NCBI GenBank assembly: GCA_000585075.1
Contig: JEMY01000015.1
Location: 33,150 to 97,149, forward strand
Direction: 5' to 3'
Source: Candidatus Accumulibacter regalis
GTDB taxonomy: Bacteria > Pseudomonadota > Gammaproteobacteria > Burkholderiales > Rhodocyclaceae
DNA length: 64,000 bases
Below are positions 8,683-18,230 of this stretch, in pieces. How positions within the stretch are numbered: position 1 is the stretch's first letter; every line of letters begins with the position of its first letter. The position numbers and the translations under genes were made by a program. The notes beneath the pieces are model-generated. The model searched no databases. It was given only the letters and a program-made list of their open reading frames with translations, and had not been told where the DNA came from.

Positions 8683-9354
8683 ATGAAAAGAATTGCAAGA
8701 ACAAGCACCATCGTGGCTGCGTTCGCCGCCGCTCTCGGCTTCGGCGCCTCGCTGGCTCAGGCACAAACTTCGATTCCCCTGGATCGCGTGTATGTGATTG
8801 ACTCCCGCGGCGAAGTCGCGATGAGCGGCGCCGGCCTCTGCTGGCGGACCGGTTTCTGGACTCCTGCGGGCGCGGCCAAGGACCCGGCTGGTTGCAAGTG
8901 CGACAAGGATCTGCTGCCGAAGGAAGTCTGCGAGCCGCCGATGGCCAAGGCTGCTGCTGCGACGGCCAAGCCGTCCGGTGACAAGGTGACCGTCGCTGCC
9001 GACGCGCTGTTTGATTTCAACAAGGCTACGCTGCGTCCGGCCGGCAAGGCGAAGCTCGACGAAGTCGTCGCCATGTCCAAGCAGATCAAGCTGGAAGTGA
9101 TCATCGCCGTCGGTCACACGGACCGTATTGGCTCCGATGCCTATAACCAGAAACTGTCCGAGCGGCGTGCCGCGTCGGTCAAGGCCTATCTGGTGAGCAA
9201 GGGTGTCGAGGCCAACCGCGTCTACACCGAAGGCAAGGGCGAGAAGCAGCCGGTGACCAAGCCTGGTCAGTGCCCGGGTGGCAAGAGCGCGAAAGTCATC
9301 GAGTGCCTGCAGCCTGACCGTCGTGTCGATATCGAACTCATCGGCACCAAGTAA
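8683..9354 (+). CDS. OmpA-family outer-membrane/peptidoglycan-binding protein (copy 2)
   Basis: 223 aa. Signal peptide MKRIARTSTIVAAFAAALGF ending near LAQAQ. The mature part from VYVIDSRGEVAMSGAG onward differs from copy 1 by only two residues (Ala to Gly in the GFWTPA region, Gln to Lys before PGQCPGG). Same OmpA C-terminal domain with GHTDRIG and the conserved Asp/Arg residues that contact peptidoglycan. ATG at 8683 with GAGG upstream at 8670-8673. Ends at its own terminator. The different signal peptide and 5' flank suggest separate regulation of two near-identical products. Confidence 0.93.
   Translation: MKRIARTSTIVAAFAAALGFGASLAQAQTSIPLDRVYVIDSRGEVAMSGAGLCWRTGFWTPAGAAKDPAGCKCDKDLLPKEVCEPPMAKAAAATAKPSGDKVTVAADALFDFNKATLRPAGKAKLDEVVAMSKQIKLEVIIAVGHTDRIGSDAYNQKLSERRAASVKAYLVSKGVEANRVYTEGKGEKQPVTKPGQCPGGKSAKVIECLQPDRRVDIELIGTK
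8812..9354 (+). repeat. Direct repeat, right copy (ompA body)
   Basis: Partner of 6668-7210. Recombination between the two would delete or amplify the intervening mtaD-like gene. Confidence 0.9.
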
Positions 9355-9373
9355 TCCGGTAGTTTTACGGGAG

Positions 9374-9398
9374 AAGCCCTGCTTCGGCAGGGCTTTTT
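9374..9398 (+). terminator. Rho-independent terminator after ompA copy 2
   Basis: 9-bp perfect stem AAGCCCTGC / GCAGGGCTT around a stable TTCG tetraloop, then TTTTT to 9398. Located 20 bases after the stop. Confidence 0.93.
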
Positions 9399-9492
9399 CG
9401 TTGGTGCCTGCCGCCTGGCATACTCACCGGTGCACGCCGGTACGGTGGCCCACTCTCGCCTGCTTCCCGCCTCTCGCCATGGAAACCGCTTC

Positions 9493-10194
9493 ATGATGAT
9501 CAACGCCGACCAGAAGGAACTCGAGAAATTCAGCCAGCTTGCCCATCGCTGGTGGGACCCGGGCAGCGACTTCAAGCCCTTGCACGACATCAACCCCTTG
9601 CGCCTTGAGTGGATCGACCGTCACTGCCAACTGGCTGGCAAGAGCGTGCTTGACGTCGGTTGCGGCGGAGGCCTGCTTTCGGAAGCCATGTGTGAGAGAG
9701 GGGCGACGGTGACCGGCATCGACCTCTCCGAAAAGGCGCTGAGTGTGGCCCGATTGCATTTACTCGAAAGCGGTCGCCAGGTCGACTATCGGCAGGTTTC
9801 CGCCGAAGAACTTGCCGCCGAGCAGGGCAGCCGGTATGACGTGGTGACGTGTATGGAAATGCTCGAGCATGTTCCCGATCCGGCCAGTACCGTTGCCGCC
9901 TGCGCGGCCCTGGCCAAACCCGGCGGGCACGTTTTCTTCTCGACCATCAACCGCAATCCGAAAGCCTACCTGTTTGCGGTGATTGGCGCCGAATATGTGC
10001 TGCAGATGTTGCCGAAAGGCACTCACGACTATGCGCGATTCATAAAACCATCAGAGCTTTCGCGTTGGCTGCGAAACGTCGGCCTCGATCCCGATGAGCT
10101 GCGCGGGATGACTTACAACCCCTTCACGCAGCACTACGCTCTCGGTCACGACACGGACGTGAATTACCTTCTGCATAGCATAAAGAATGTTTGA
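9493..10194 (+). CDS. ubiG: Ubiquinone biosynthesis O-methyltransferase
   Basis: SAM-dependent O-methyltransferase acting twice in ubiquinone synthesis (polyprenyl-dihydroxybenzene and demethylubiquinol). 233 aa (E. coli 240). N-terminus [20 protein letters not shown] then [13 protein letters not shown] as in UbiG; SAM motif [16 protein letters not shown]; motif II region [11 protein letters not shown]; conserved C-terminal [13 protein letters not shown] at 9493 chosen because it gives the family N-terminus; a 21-codon extension has no homology signal. The stop overlaps the next gene by 8 bases, so both are one operon. It supplies ubiquinone, which is also the precursor used by the RquA-like enzyme at 57.8 kb. 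Confidence 0.94.
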   Translation: MMINADQKELEKFSQLAHRWWDPGSDFKPLHDINPLRLEWIDRHCQLAGKSVLDVGCGGGLLSEAMCERGATVTGIDLSEKALSVARLHLLESGRQVDYRQVSAEELAAEQGSRYDVVTCMEMLEHVPDPASTVAACAALAKPGGHVFFSTINRNPKAYLFAVIGAEYVLQMLPKGTHDYARFIKPSELSRWLRNVGLDPDELRGMTYNPFTQHYALGHDTDVNYLLHSIKNV

Positions 10195-10849
10195 CACAGT
10201 ACTCTTCGACCTCGACGGCACCTTTGCCGATACCGCCCCCGATCTGGCTGCCGCCCTCAACCGATTGCGCGCCGATCTGGGACTGCCGCGGGTGTCGCCA
10301 GAGCAGCTCCGCCCTTTGACGTCGCAGGGCGTACGGGGCATGCTCAAGGGTGGGCTCGACATGCAGCCGAGCGATGCCGGCTACGCGCAATTCTACGATC
10401 GCTTCCTGCGCTACTACAGTCAGGACATCTGTGTCGAAACACGGCTGTTTCCCGGAATTGAGCAACTCCTCGACGTCCTTGAGGGGCGCCGTTCGCTGTG
10501 GGGTATCGTCACCAACAAAGCGCAGCGCTTCACCCTGCCGCTGCTGGCCCGGCTTGGCTTCGCCAAGCGCGCAGCCTGTGTCGTCAGCGGTGATTCGGCG
10601 CGACGTGCCAAGCCGGCAGCGCACCCGATGCGGCTGGCGTGTTCCCTGCTTGCCAGGCATCCGGCGCGTTGCCTCTACGTTGGTGACGATCTGCGTGATA
10701 TCCAGGCCGGTCGCGCTGCCGGCATGGTCACCGTGGCGGTGCGCTACGGCTATCTCGGTGATGGCGATCCGATAGAGAAGTGGGGTGCCGATCATGTCGT
10801 CGATCACGCGCGGGAAATTGCCGTCCTCGCCGGTATCCACCGAGCGTGA
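10187..10849 (+). CDS. HAD-superfamily phosphatase, MupP / phosphoglycolate phosphatase type
   Basis: 220 aa. HAD motifs: [10 protein letters not shown] (nucleophile Asp), IVTNK (motif II), Lys in RAKPAAHP (motif III), [15 protein letters not shown] (motif IV). It is usually annotated as Gph, which hydrolyses 2-phosphoglycolate. However, [14 protein letters not shown] and WGADHVVDH together with overlap with ubiG resemble Pseudomonas MupP as I recall it. MupP is the N-acetylmuramate-6-phosphate phosphatase of the AmgK/MurU peptidoglycan-recycling bypass. AmgK and MurU are not in this window, so the substrate is left open. Starts inside ubiG (8-base overlap). Confidence 0.85.
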   Translation: MFDTVLFDLDGTFADTAPDLAAALNRLRADLGLPRVSPEQLRPLTSQGVRGMLKGGLDMQPSDAGYAQFYDRFLRYYSQDICVETRLFPGIEQLLDVLEGRRSLWGIVTNKAQRFTLPLLARLGFAKRAACVVSGDSARRAKPAAHPMRLACSLLARHPARCLYVGDDLRDIQAGRAAGMVTVAVRYGYLGDGDPIEKWGADHVVDHAREIAVLAGIHRA

Positions 10850-10881
10850 AAGACGCTCGCCATCCTTGAGAAAAGCTCGCC

Positions 10882-11256
10882 ATGCCCAAGACAGCCCTGA
10901 TCCTTTTTGCCCATGGCGCTCGTGATCCCGATTGGGCCGAGCCAATGCGCCGCGTCTGCGCGTTTGTGCGCGAACAGGCTCCGGATCGGCGCGTCGAACT
11001 CGCCTTCCTGGAGTTCATGACGCCCGAGTTGCGCGAATGCGCCGAGTTGCTCCTCGGCGAGGGCTTCGAACGGATCGTCGTGCTGCCGATGTTCATTGCC
11101 CGTGGCGGACATCTGAAACGCGACGTGCCCCTGTTGCTCGACGAGTTGCGGCGTTGCCATCCGCAGGCGCAGTTTGAGTTGGGCGCTGCGGTGGGCGAAG
11201 CCGACAGCGTCGTGCAGGCCATGGCCCGGCACGCGCTGGCGCTGGTCGAGGGCTAG
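10882..11256 (+). CDS. cbiX: CbiX-type sirohydrochlorin chelatase
   Basis: 124 aa, the short single-domain CbiX form. N-terminal ALILFAHGARDP carries the metal-binding His; the second motif MFIARGGHLKRDVP carries the other conserved His. These proteins insert Co2+ or Fe2+ into sirohydrochlorin for cobalamin or siroheme. It follows the HAD gene by 32 bases and probably shares its transcript. Metal specificity cannot be read here. Confidence 0.88.
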   Translation: MPKTALILFAHGARDPDWAEPMRRVCAFVREQAPDRRVELAFLEFMTPELRECAELLLGEGFERIVVLPMFIARGGHLKRDVPLLLDELRRCHPQAQFELGAAVGEADSVVQAMARHALALVEG

Positions 11257-11338
11257 TTGCCGGTGGCCAGCGCCAGCCCAACGGCTGCCGGTCATCGACG
11301 ATTGCTGTTCTGTGCTGCGGCCGACGCGGAGCACATCG

Positions 11339-12043
11339 GTGTCTGAGGTCAGCTTTTCGCCGATCGGATTTCTGGCGACGCCGTTTCGCGATCGCTTCGG
11401 CATCCCCCGGCAGGGGCAACTGGCGCCGCATGCCCACGGCCAGTTGCGCCTGCTGCGACCGTATGATCGAGAAGAGGCGGTGCGTGGCCTGGACGAGTTC
11501 TCGCACGTCTGGCTCAGTTTCGTTTTCCACCGTAGCGCAGATCAGTGGAGCCCGACGGTCCGCCCACCGCGCCTTGGCGGCAACGCGCGGGTCGGTGTTT
11601 TCGCCAGCCGTAGCCCATTTCGCCCCAACCCCCTGGGCCTGTCGCTGGTCGAGTTGCTGGCGATCGATACGCGCGCCGGCGTGCTGCTCACTTTCGGCGG
11701 CGTTGACCTGCTCGACGGGACTCCCGTTCTCGATATCAAACCGTACCTTCCGTTTGCCGAAAGCCAGCCGGCCGCACGCGCTGGCTTCGTTGCCGGCCCG
11801 CCGCGGCAGCTGGCCGTCGAATTCAGTGCGCAGGCGGCTGCGCAGCTGCCGCTCCATGAGCGGCGCTGGCCTGATCTGGCGGACCTGTTGCGCGAGGTTT
11901 TGGCACAGGATCCGCGCCCGGCATACGCGGACGATCCGTTACGGCATTACGGCTTTCGCCTCTATGATCTGGAAATCAAGTGGCGTTGTACGGCGGCGGT
12001 CGCCATTGTCGAAGACATCGTTGGACCGTCGTCAGGTGCGTAG
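11339..12043 (+). CDS. trmO: tRNA (N6-threonylcarbamoyladenosine37-N6)-methyltransferase, TsaA/YaeB family
   Basis: SAM-dependent methylation of t6A37 in tRNA-Thr. 234 aa (E. coli 235). Motifs: SPIGFLATPFRDRFGIPRQ at the N-terminus, FSHVWLSFVFH, ASRSPFRPNPLGLSLVELL (the family signature), DGTPVLDIKPYLP and the C-terminal YGFRLYDLEIKW. GTG start at 11339 with GGAG at 11328-11331. The frame is open further upstream, but that part overlaps cbiX and has no conserved content. Confidence 0.92.
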   Translation: MSEVSFSPIGFLATPFRDRFGIPRQGQLAPHAHGQLRLLRPYDREEAVRGLDEFSHVWLSFVFHRSADQWSPTVRPPRLGGNARVGVFASRSPFRPNPLGLSLVELLAIDTRAGVLLTFGGVDLLDGTPVLDIKPYLPFAESQPAARAGFVAGPPRQLAVEFSAQAAAQLPLHERRWPDLADLLREVLAQDPRPAYADDPLRHYGFRLYDLEIKWRCTAAVAIVEDIVGPSSGA

Positions 12044-12309
12044 GGGTGAACTGCGCGAGCCGGAACCAGCGGCAGTTGCCAACTGCCTTCTCGCGAAGGT
12101 CTGCGCGCGTGCATTGTCGCCGACCTCTCGCTGATCTCCGGTCGGCTGCTGGGGCGTGTCAGCGTAGCCGCGCTGGCTGCGTTAGTAGGGGATCATCGTC
12201 ACGCATCTGGCGGCGCATTTGTTGCGAGCAAGCTGTCGCCACTTGATCGGCCCGCAATTCTGCGACCGCAGGCGATCGCTCTGGAGAATATCACCTTGGA
12301 GATCCGTCC

Positions 12310-12756
12310 ATGAAAAGCTTGATCGGAGCGTTGCTCCTGCTGGCCCTGGTTCAACCGAACACCGTTTTGGCCGACCGCGGTGCCCCTGCTGCTTACTATC
12401 CGGTATCCGGCGCGGTGGTTGTGGGGGGCGCTTACGGGCGGCGCGGCGGCTATTACGGGCCGAGATGGGGTTACCCGGCCCCGAGCGTCGGCGTCTATTT
12501 TGGCGGTCCGGTGGGTTGGGGAGGTCCGTGGGGGCCTCCGGTGTACTATCCGCAGCCCCTCTATCCGCCGGTCGTTGCCGTGCCACCGCCGGTCGTGTAC
12601 GTGGAGAGGGGCGAAAGAAGCGGCGCGCGCGAGTACGGCAGCGGCGAAGCTCTGGAGCCCGGCTATTGGTACTACTGCCGGGAAAACGCTGGCTACTTCC
12701 CGGCAGTGACGCAGTGCCCCGGCTCCTGGGAGCAGGTCGCGCCACGCCCGGATTAG
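12310..12756 (+). CDS. Secreted Gly/Tyr/Pro-rich protein with C-terminal YWYYC...CPGSW motif
   Basis: 148 aa. Signal peptide MKSLIGALLLLALVQPNTVL, cleavage probably after VLA. The mature part is dominated by Gly, Tyr, Pro and Trp, then ends with a compact tail YWYYCRENAGYFP...CPGSWEQVAP containing two Cys. That tail occurs, from memory, in many uncharacterised betaproteobacterial exported proteins, sometimes called glycine-zipper-like or PXPV-repeat-associated. Start ATG is 8 bases after GGAG (12298-12301). No function is assigned; it is probably an envelope or surface protein. Not obviously co-transcribed with trmO (266-base gap). Confidence 0.75.
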   Translation: MKSLIGALLLLALVQPNTVLADRGAPAAYYPVSGAVVVGGAYGRRGGYYGPRWGYPAPSVGVYFGGPVGWGGPWGPPVYYPQPLYPPVVAVPPPVVYVERGERSGAREYGSGEALEPGYWYYCRENAGYFPAVTQCPGSWEQVAPRPD

Positions 12757-12840
12757 GACCGCGCTGAGTGGATGGAATGTTTGCCGCGACGCCAGAAGGA
12801 GGTGTCGAGAAGGGATGGGGGGCCTCGATGCGGCAGGCGT

Positions 12841-13479
12841 TTACGGGGCGAGTCGCTCGCGAGTCCATCGCCGATCGGCGTCGAGTTGGTAGCGCAAGCG
12901 GTCGTGCAAACGGCTCTTGCGCCCCTGCCAGAATTCCCAGCAATCCGGTTGCAGGCGGTAGCCGCCCCAGTGCGGCGGGCGCGGCGGGTGGAGAAGAAAG
13001 CGGGTGCCGTAGCGAGCGGCGTTGGCGACGAGTAGCGCACGGCTGGGAATGACCTGACTCTGTGGGCTGGCCCAGGCGCCGATTCTTGAATCGAGCGGGC
13101 GGCTGGCAAAGTAGGCGTCGCTCTCAGCTTCAGCGACCTTGTCGACCCGGCCTTCGATACGCACCACCCGTTCCAGTTCGACCCAGTGGAACTGCAGCGC
13201 CGCCCAGGGATTGGTGGCCAGCTCGCGGCCCTTGCGGCTTTCGTAGTTGGTAAACCAGGTGATGCCCTGAGCGTCGAAGCCCTTGATCAGAACCACCCGG
13301 GTGGACGGGCGCATGCTGCTGTCGACCGTGGCCAGGGTCATCGCATTCGGCTCGGGTACCTGGGCAGCGATTGCCTCGGCGAGCCATTTCGAAAACTGCT
13401 CGAAAGGGTCGGCGAGCGACGCGTCCTCGCTGAGTTCGGCACGCTCGTAGCTTTTTCGGAGGTCAGTGAGTTGGGTCAT
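12841..13479 (-). CDS. pdxH: Pyridoxine/pyridoxamine 5'-phosphate oxidase
   Basis: FMN-dependent oxidation of PNP/PMP to pyridoxal 5'-phosphate. 212 aa (E. coli 218). Motifs: [10 protein letters not shown] at the N-terminus, [35 protein letters not shown], and the C-terminal RLHDRLRY...RWTRERLAP that contacts PLP and FMN. ATG at 13477-13479 gives the family N-terminus [12 protein letters not shown] 41-codon extension is Pro/Arg-rich and unsupported. Lies downstream of the M61 peptidase on the same strand, 141 bases apart. Confidence 0.95.
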   Translation of the reverse strand: MTQLTDLRKSYERAELSEDASLADPFEQFSKWLAEAIAAQVPEPNAMTLATVDSSMRPSTRVVLIKGFDAQGITWFTNYESRKGRELATNPWAALQFHWVELERVVRIEGRVDKVAEAESDAYFASRPLDSRIGAWASPQSQVIPSRALLVANAARYGTRFLLHPPRPPHWGGYRLQPDCWEFWQGRKSRLHDRLRYQLDADRRWTRERLAP

Positions 13480-13620
13480 CGTCGGCGAGGGGGACAAACA
13501 AGGGTTTAAGGAGGCTGGCCGGGCGCAAGCGGGACGCCTTGGGGCCGGGCAGGGTGAGTGCGCCGACCGCCATTGTCGAGGCGCGCGGCAAGCGACGAGC
13601 AATGTTCCATGCGTGGGGGG

Positions 13621-15423
13621 TCAGCACTTTGCAGCATCCTGCAGCCAGCCGTCGCGCAGGGTATTGCGCTTTTTTTTCAAGACCAGCTTGTGCTTGTCGC
13701 TGGCTGGCGAACCGAGTTGCACCGTGAAGTCCATCAGCTCGTCGCGTCGGAAAGCATGTACGCGGATGGTTTCTCCTGCATGCCGCCGGCACAACAGGGG
13801 CTCGAGCGAATCCGGCGTAACCCGCAGACCGTCGATGGCGACCAGGAGGTCGCCGGCCGAGAGGCCGGCAGCTTGCGCAGGACTGTCCTGGTAGACGGTC
13901 GCCAGGCGTACTTCGTTACCATCAGTGCTGGTTTTTGCGCCCAGTGTCGGCGTCATCGACGTTTTCTGGCGCCGCAGCCGGATGCCAAAAGGTTTCAGCA
14001 GTGGTGCCAGCGCAAGCTCGGCTGTGCCATGGATTGCTGCTGCGAAAAACGGCTCCAGTTCGAGCCCGGAAAGCTCCTCGGCGAGCAGTCGAATGTCGTC
14101 GTCGCCGACGCCTACGCCGTCGTGTCCAGCACGTTCGCCGTGCCGCAGCCAGAGGGCACGCATGACGTCGTCGAGCGAAACCCGGCCGTTGGTGCCGGCA
14201 CGCAGGGTGAGGTCCAGAGCAAGGGCGACCAGGGCGCCCTTGGCATAGTAGCTGACCACAGCGTTGGGCGTGTTCTCGTCGGGCCGGTAGTACTTGGTCC
14301 ACGCGTCGAAGCTCGACTCGGCCAGTGTCTGGCGCTTTCGGCCTGGATCGCGGCGCACCTTGCCGATCGTGCGGGCGACCAATCGCAGCCACTCCTTCTG
14401 GTCGATCAAACCGCAGCGCAGGAGAGCCAGGTCGTCATAGTACGAGGTGAAGCCTTCGAAGGCCCAGAGCAGGGTGGTGTAGTTCTCGGCGTCGAGATTG
14501 CCGGCAGTGAATGCGTCCGGGCGGATGCGCTTGATGTTCCAGCTGTGAAAATACTCGTGGCTGCACAGACCCAGGAAAGCCACGTAGCGCTCGGGCGTGC
14601 CTTTCATCCCCGCGTAGGGGAGATCGTTGCGGGCACAGAGCAGCGCCGTCGAGGCGCGGTGCTCGAGGCCGCCGTAGCCGTCCGCGACGGCGGTGACGAG
14701 AAACAGGTAGGAGGGCATTGGCGCGGGCTCGCCGAAAAAGCGAATCTGCCATGCGCAAAGGCGCTCCAGGTCGCCGGTGAGACGTGCCAGATCGCAGTCA
14801 TGGCGACCGCTAATAACCACTTCGTGGGGCACTCCGCAAGCGCTGAAAGCGGCCAGCGTGAAGTCGCCCAGCTCCACCGGGTGGTCGATCAGTTCGGCAT
14901 AACTGGCGGCCCGGTAGGTGCCGAAGCCGTGGCGGTGGGCCGTGCCTCGCTCGCCTTCGGCCGGCGACAGCGCGGTTGCCACGCGCCAGTTGTGATAGCG
15001 CTTGCCAAGCGGCCGCTGGATATCGACCAGGCAGGGCAGATGCTCGTGACCGACGGCGCGCAGGAAGACGCTGCTGCCGTTGAAGAAGGCATGCGTTTGG
15101 TCGAGGTGCGCGCCGCGCACGGAGAGATCCCAGGCGTAGACCTCACAGCTGACCGTCAGTGAGGAGCGCTTTTCGCCTGTCGGAATGGCCTGCCAGGTGT
15201 GCTTGTCGATCTTGGTGAGGGTGACCGCCTTGCCGGCCGACTCGGCCCGTATGGAGACGATGTGACGCGCGAAGTCACGAATCAGGTAGCTGCCGGGGAT
15301 CCAGGCGGGAAGAGCAAAGCGCTGCCCGGCCGGATTGGCTGTTGAAACGGTGCACCGCACTTCGAAGAGGTGTGCTTCCGGATTGCTCGCGCGGATGGCG
15401 TAATGGATCGTGGCCGGCTTCAT
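13621..15423 (-). CDS. M61 family peptidase (glycyl aminopeptidase-like) with PDZ domain
   Basis: 600 aa. N-terminal M61 beta domain, then the zinc motif HEYFH (residues 289-293) followed by SWNIKRIRP and the third ligand region AFEGFTSYYDD (Glu323). The C-terminal PDZ domain begins around VYQDSPAQAAGLSAGDLL. M61 enzymes are monozinc aminopeptidases with a preference for Gly/Ala in characterised members. No signal peptide at the chosen start, so it is probably cytoplasmic. Start ATG 15421-15423 gives MKPATIHYAI; 22 more codons are open upstream. A run of eight T (13670-13677, A in the coding strand) lies near the 3' end. Confidence 0.9.
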   Translation of the reverse strand: MKPATIHYAIRASNPEAHLFEVRCTVSTANPAGQRFALPAWIPGSYLIRDFARHIVSIRAESAGKAVTLTKIDKHTWQAIPTGEKRSSLTVSCEVYAWDLSVRGAHLDQTHAFFNGSSVFLRAVGHEHLPCLVDIQRPLGKRYHNWRVATALSPAEGERGTAHRHGFGTYRAASYAELIDHPVELGDFTLAAFSACGVPHEVVISGRHDCDLARLTGDLERLCAWQIRFFGEPAPMPSYLFLVTAVADGYGGLEHRASTALLCARNDLPYAGMKGTPERYVAFLGLCSHEYFHSWNIKRIRPDAFTAGNLDAENYTTLLWAFEGFTSYYDDLALLRCGLIDQKEWLRLVARTIGKVRRDPGRKRQTLAESSFDAWTKYYRPDENTPNAVVSYYAKGALVALALDLTLRAGTNGRVSLDDVMRALWLRHGERAGHDGVGVGDDDIRLLAEELSGLELEPFFAAAIHGTAELALAPLLKPFGIRLRRQKTSMTPTLGAKTSTDGNEVRLATVYQDSPAQAAGLSAGDLLVAIDGLRVTPDSLEPLLCRRHAGETIRVHAFRRDELMDFTVQLGSPASDKHKLVLKKKRNTLRDGWLQDAAKC

Positions 15424-15671
15424 TGGCTGTTTTTTCCTCTTCGCAGGGCGTGACCGGAATTGTACGGGTTCTTTCCGGTCCAACGACATGGGATGTTCGG
15501 GTAGCTCGATGCGGTCGACGGCAGGGTATTTGCTTCCCTTCCCGATCCTCGTCTGCGTTCATTTCATGCATTGATCATTCCTTGGATCCGGATTGAAGCC
15601 GTGCCACAATGCTTCGTCGGGCATAGCCCCGACCTACTGTTAATCCCGTCAAAGAGGAAGGAGACAAGGAA

Positions 15672-17704
<2,033 letters not shown>

Positions 17705-18230
17705 TCCCGCACTCGACTTGTTGTGGCCTGCGGGCAGGGCGGCAGGCGCTCTGTCAGGCCCCTGCGCCAGAGAAAGCGGCCGATCGAAGCCGGGCAACCC
17801 GGTGCGTCGTTGGGCAGCCAGCGGCGGCGAGTGCCACCGATTCCTGCGCGGCATGGCCAGGTGGCGCCTCGTCTCGGTCGCCGTTTCCCCGCGCAGCCAG
17901 ACACCGACGTCGACGAGCCGCTCGTCCGACGCTCGGCTGGCGTCGTGCCTCGATCCACTTGATCAGCACGGCGCTTCCTGCCGCGCAGGGGCTGGGGCTT
18001 GCCCGATAGCGCCAGAATGCCCTAGTCTGGTGCCTGGATGCTTCCCCGATGGTTTGTCAATTGGCTTGTGGCTGGGCCGGGCCCTTGCCTGCGGGAGCAG
18101 TGCCTGCCGCGTCGCAGAGGTGCGAGGAGAGCGCGGTCCGACTTGCAGTTCAGGCATGGCTTGCCTTGGCCGAAGTCCGGTCGAGCCGAGCTGAGTACCC
18201 TTGGATCGATAAAGAAAACAGGAGAGCGGC
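17705..18230. other. Intergenic region, no gene seen
   Basis: 526 bases between asparaginase and glutamate dehydrogenase. Small open frames occur on both strands but lack ribosome binding sites and recognisable composition. No T-rich terminator hairpin after the asparaginase stop. The end holds GGAGAG (18221-18226), the gdhB ribosome binding site. Promoter for gdhB presumably here but not identified. Confidence 0.5.

Noticed and set aside
13670..13677. Homopolymer of eight T as a phase-variation tract in the M61 peptidase
   Set aside because: It lies at the extreme 3' end of the gene; a slip would change only the tail. No evidence of variation.
15616..15633. GTCGGG/CCCGAC hairpin as a terminator or riboswitch before the binding-protein gene
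   Set aside because: Six-bp stem with no T-run; could be a dispersed palindrome, but one copy here is not enough.
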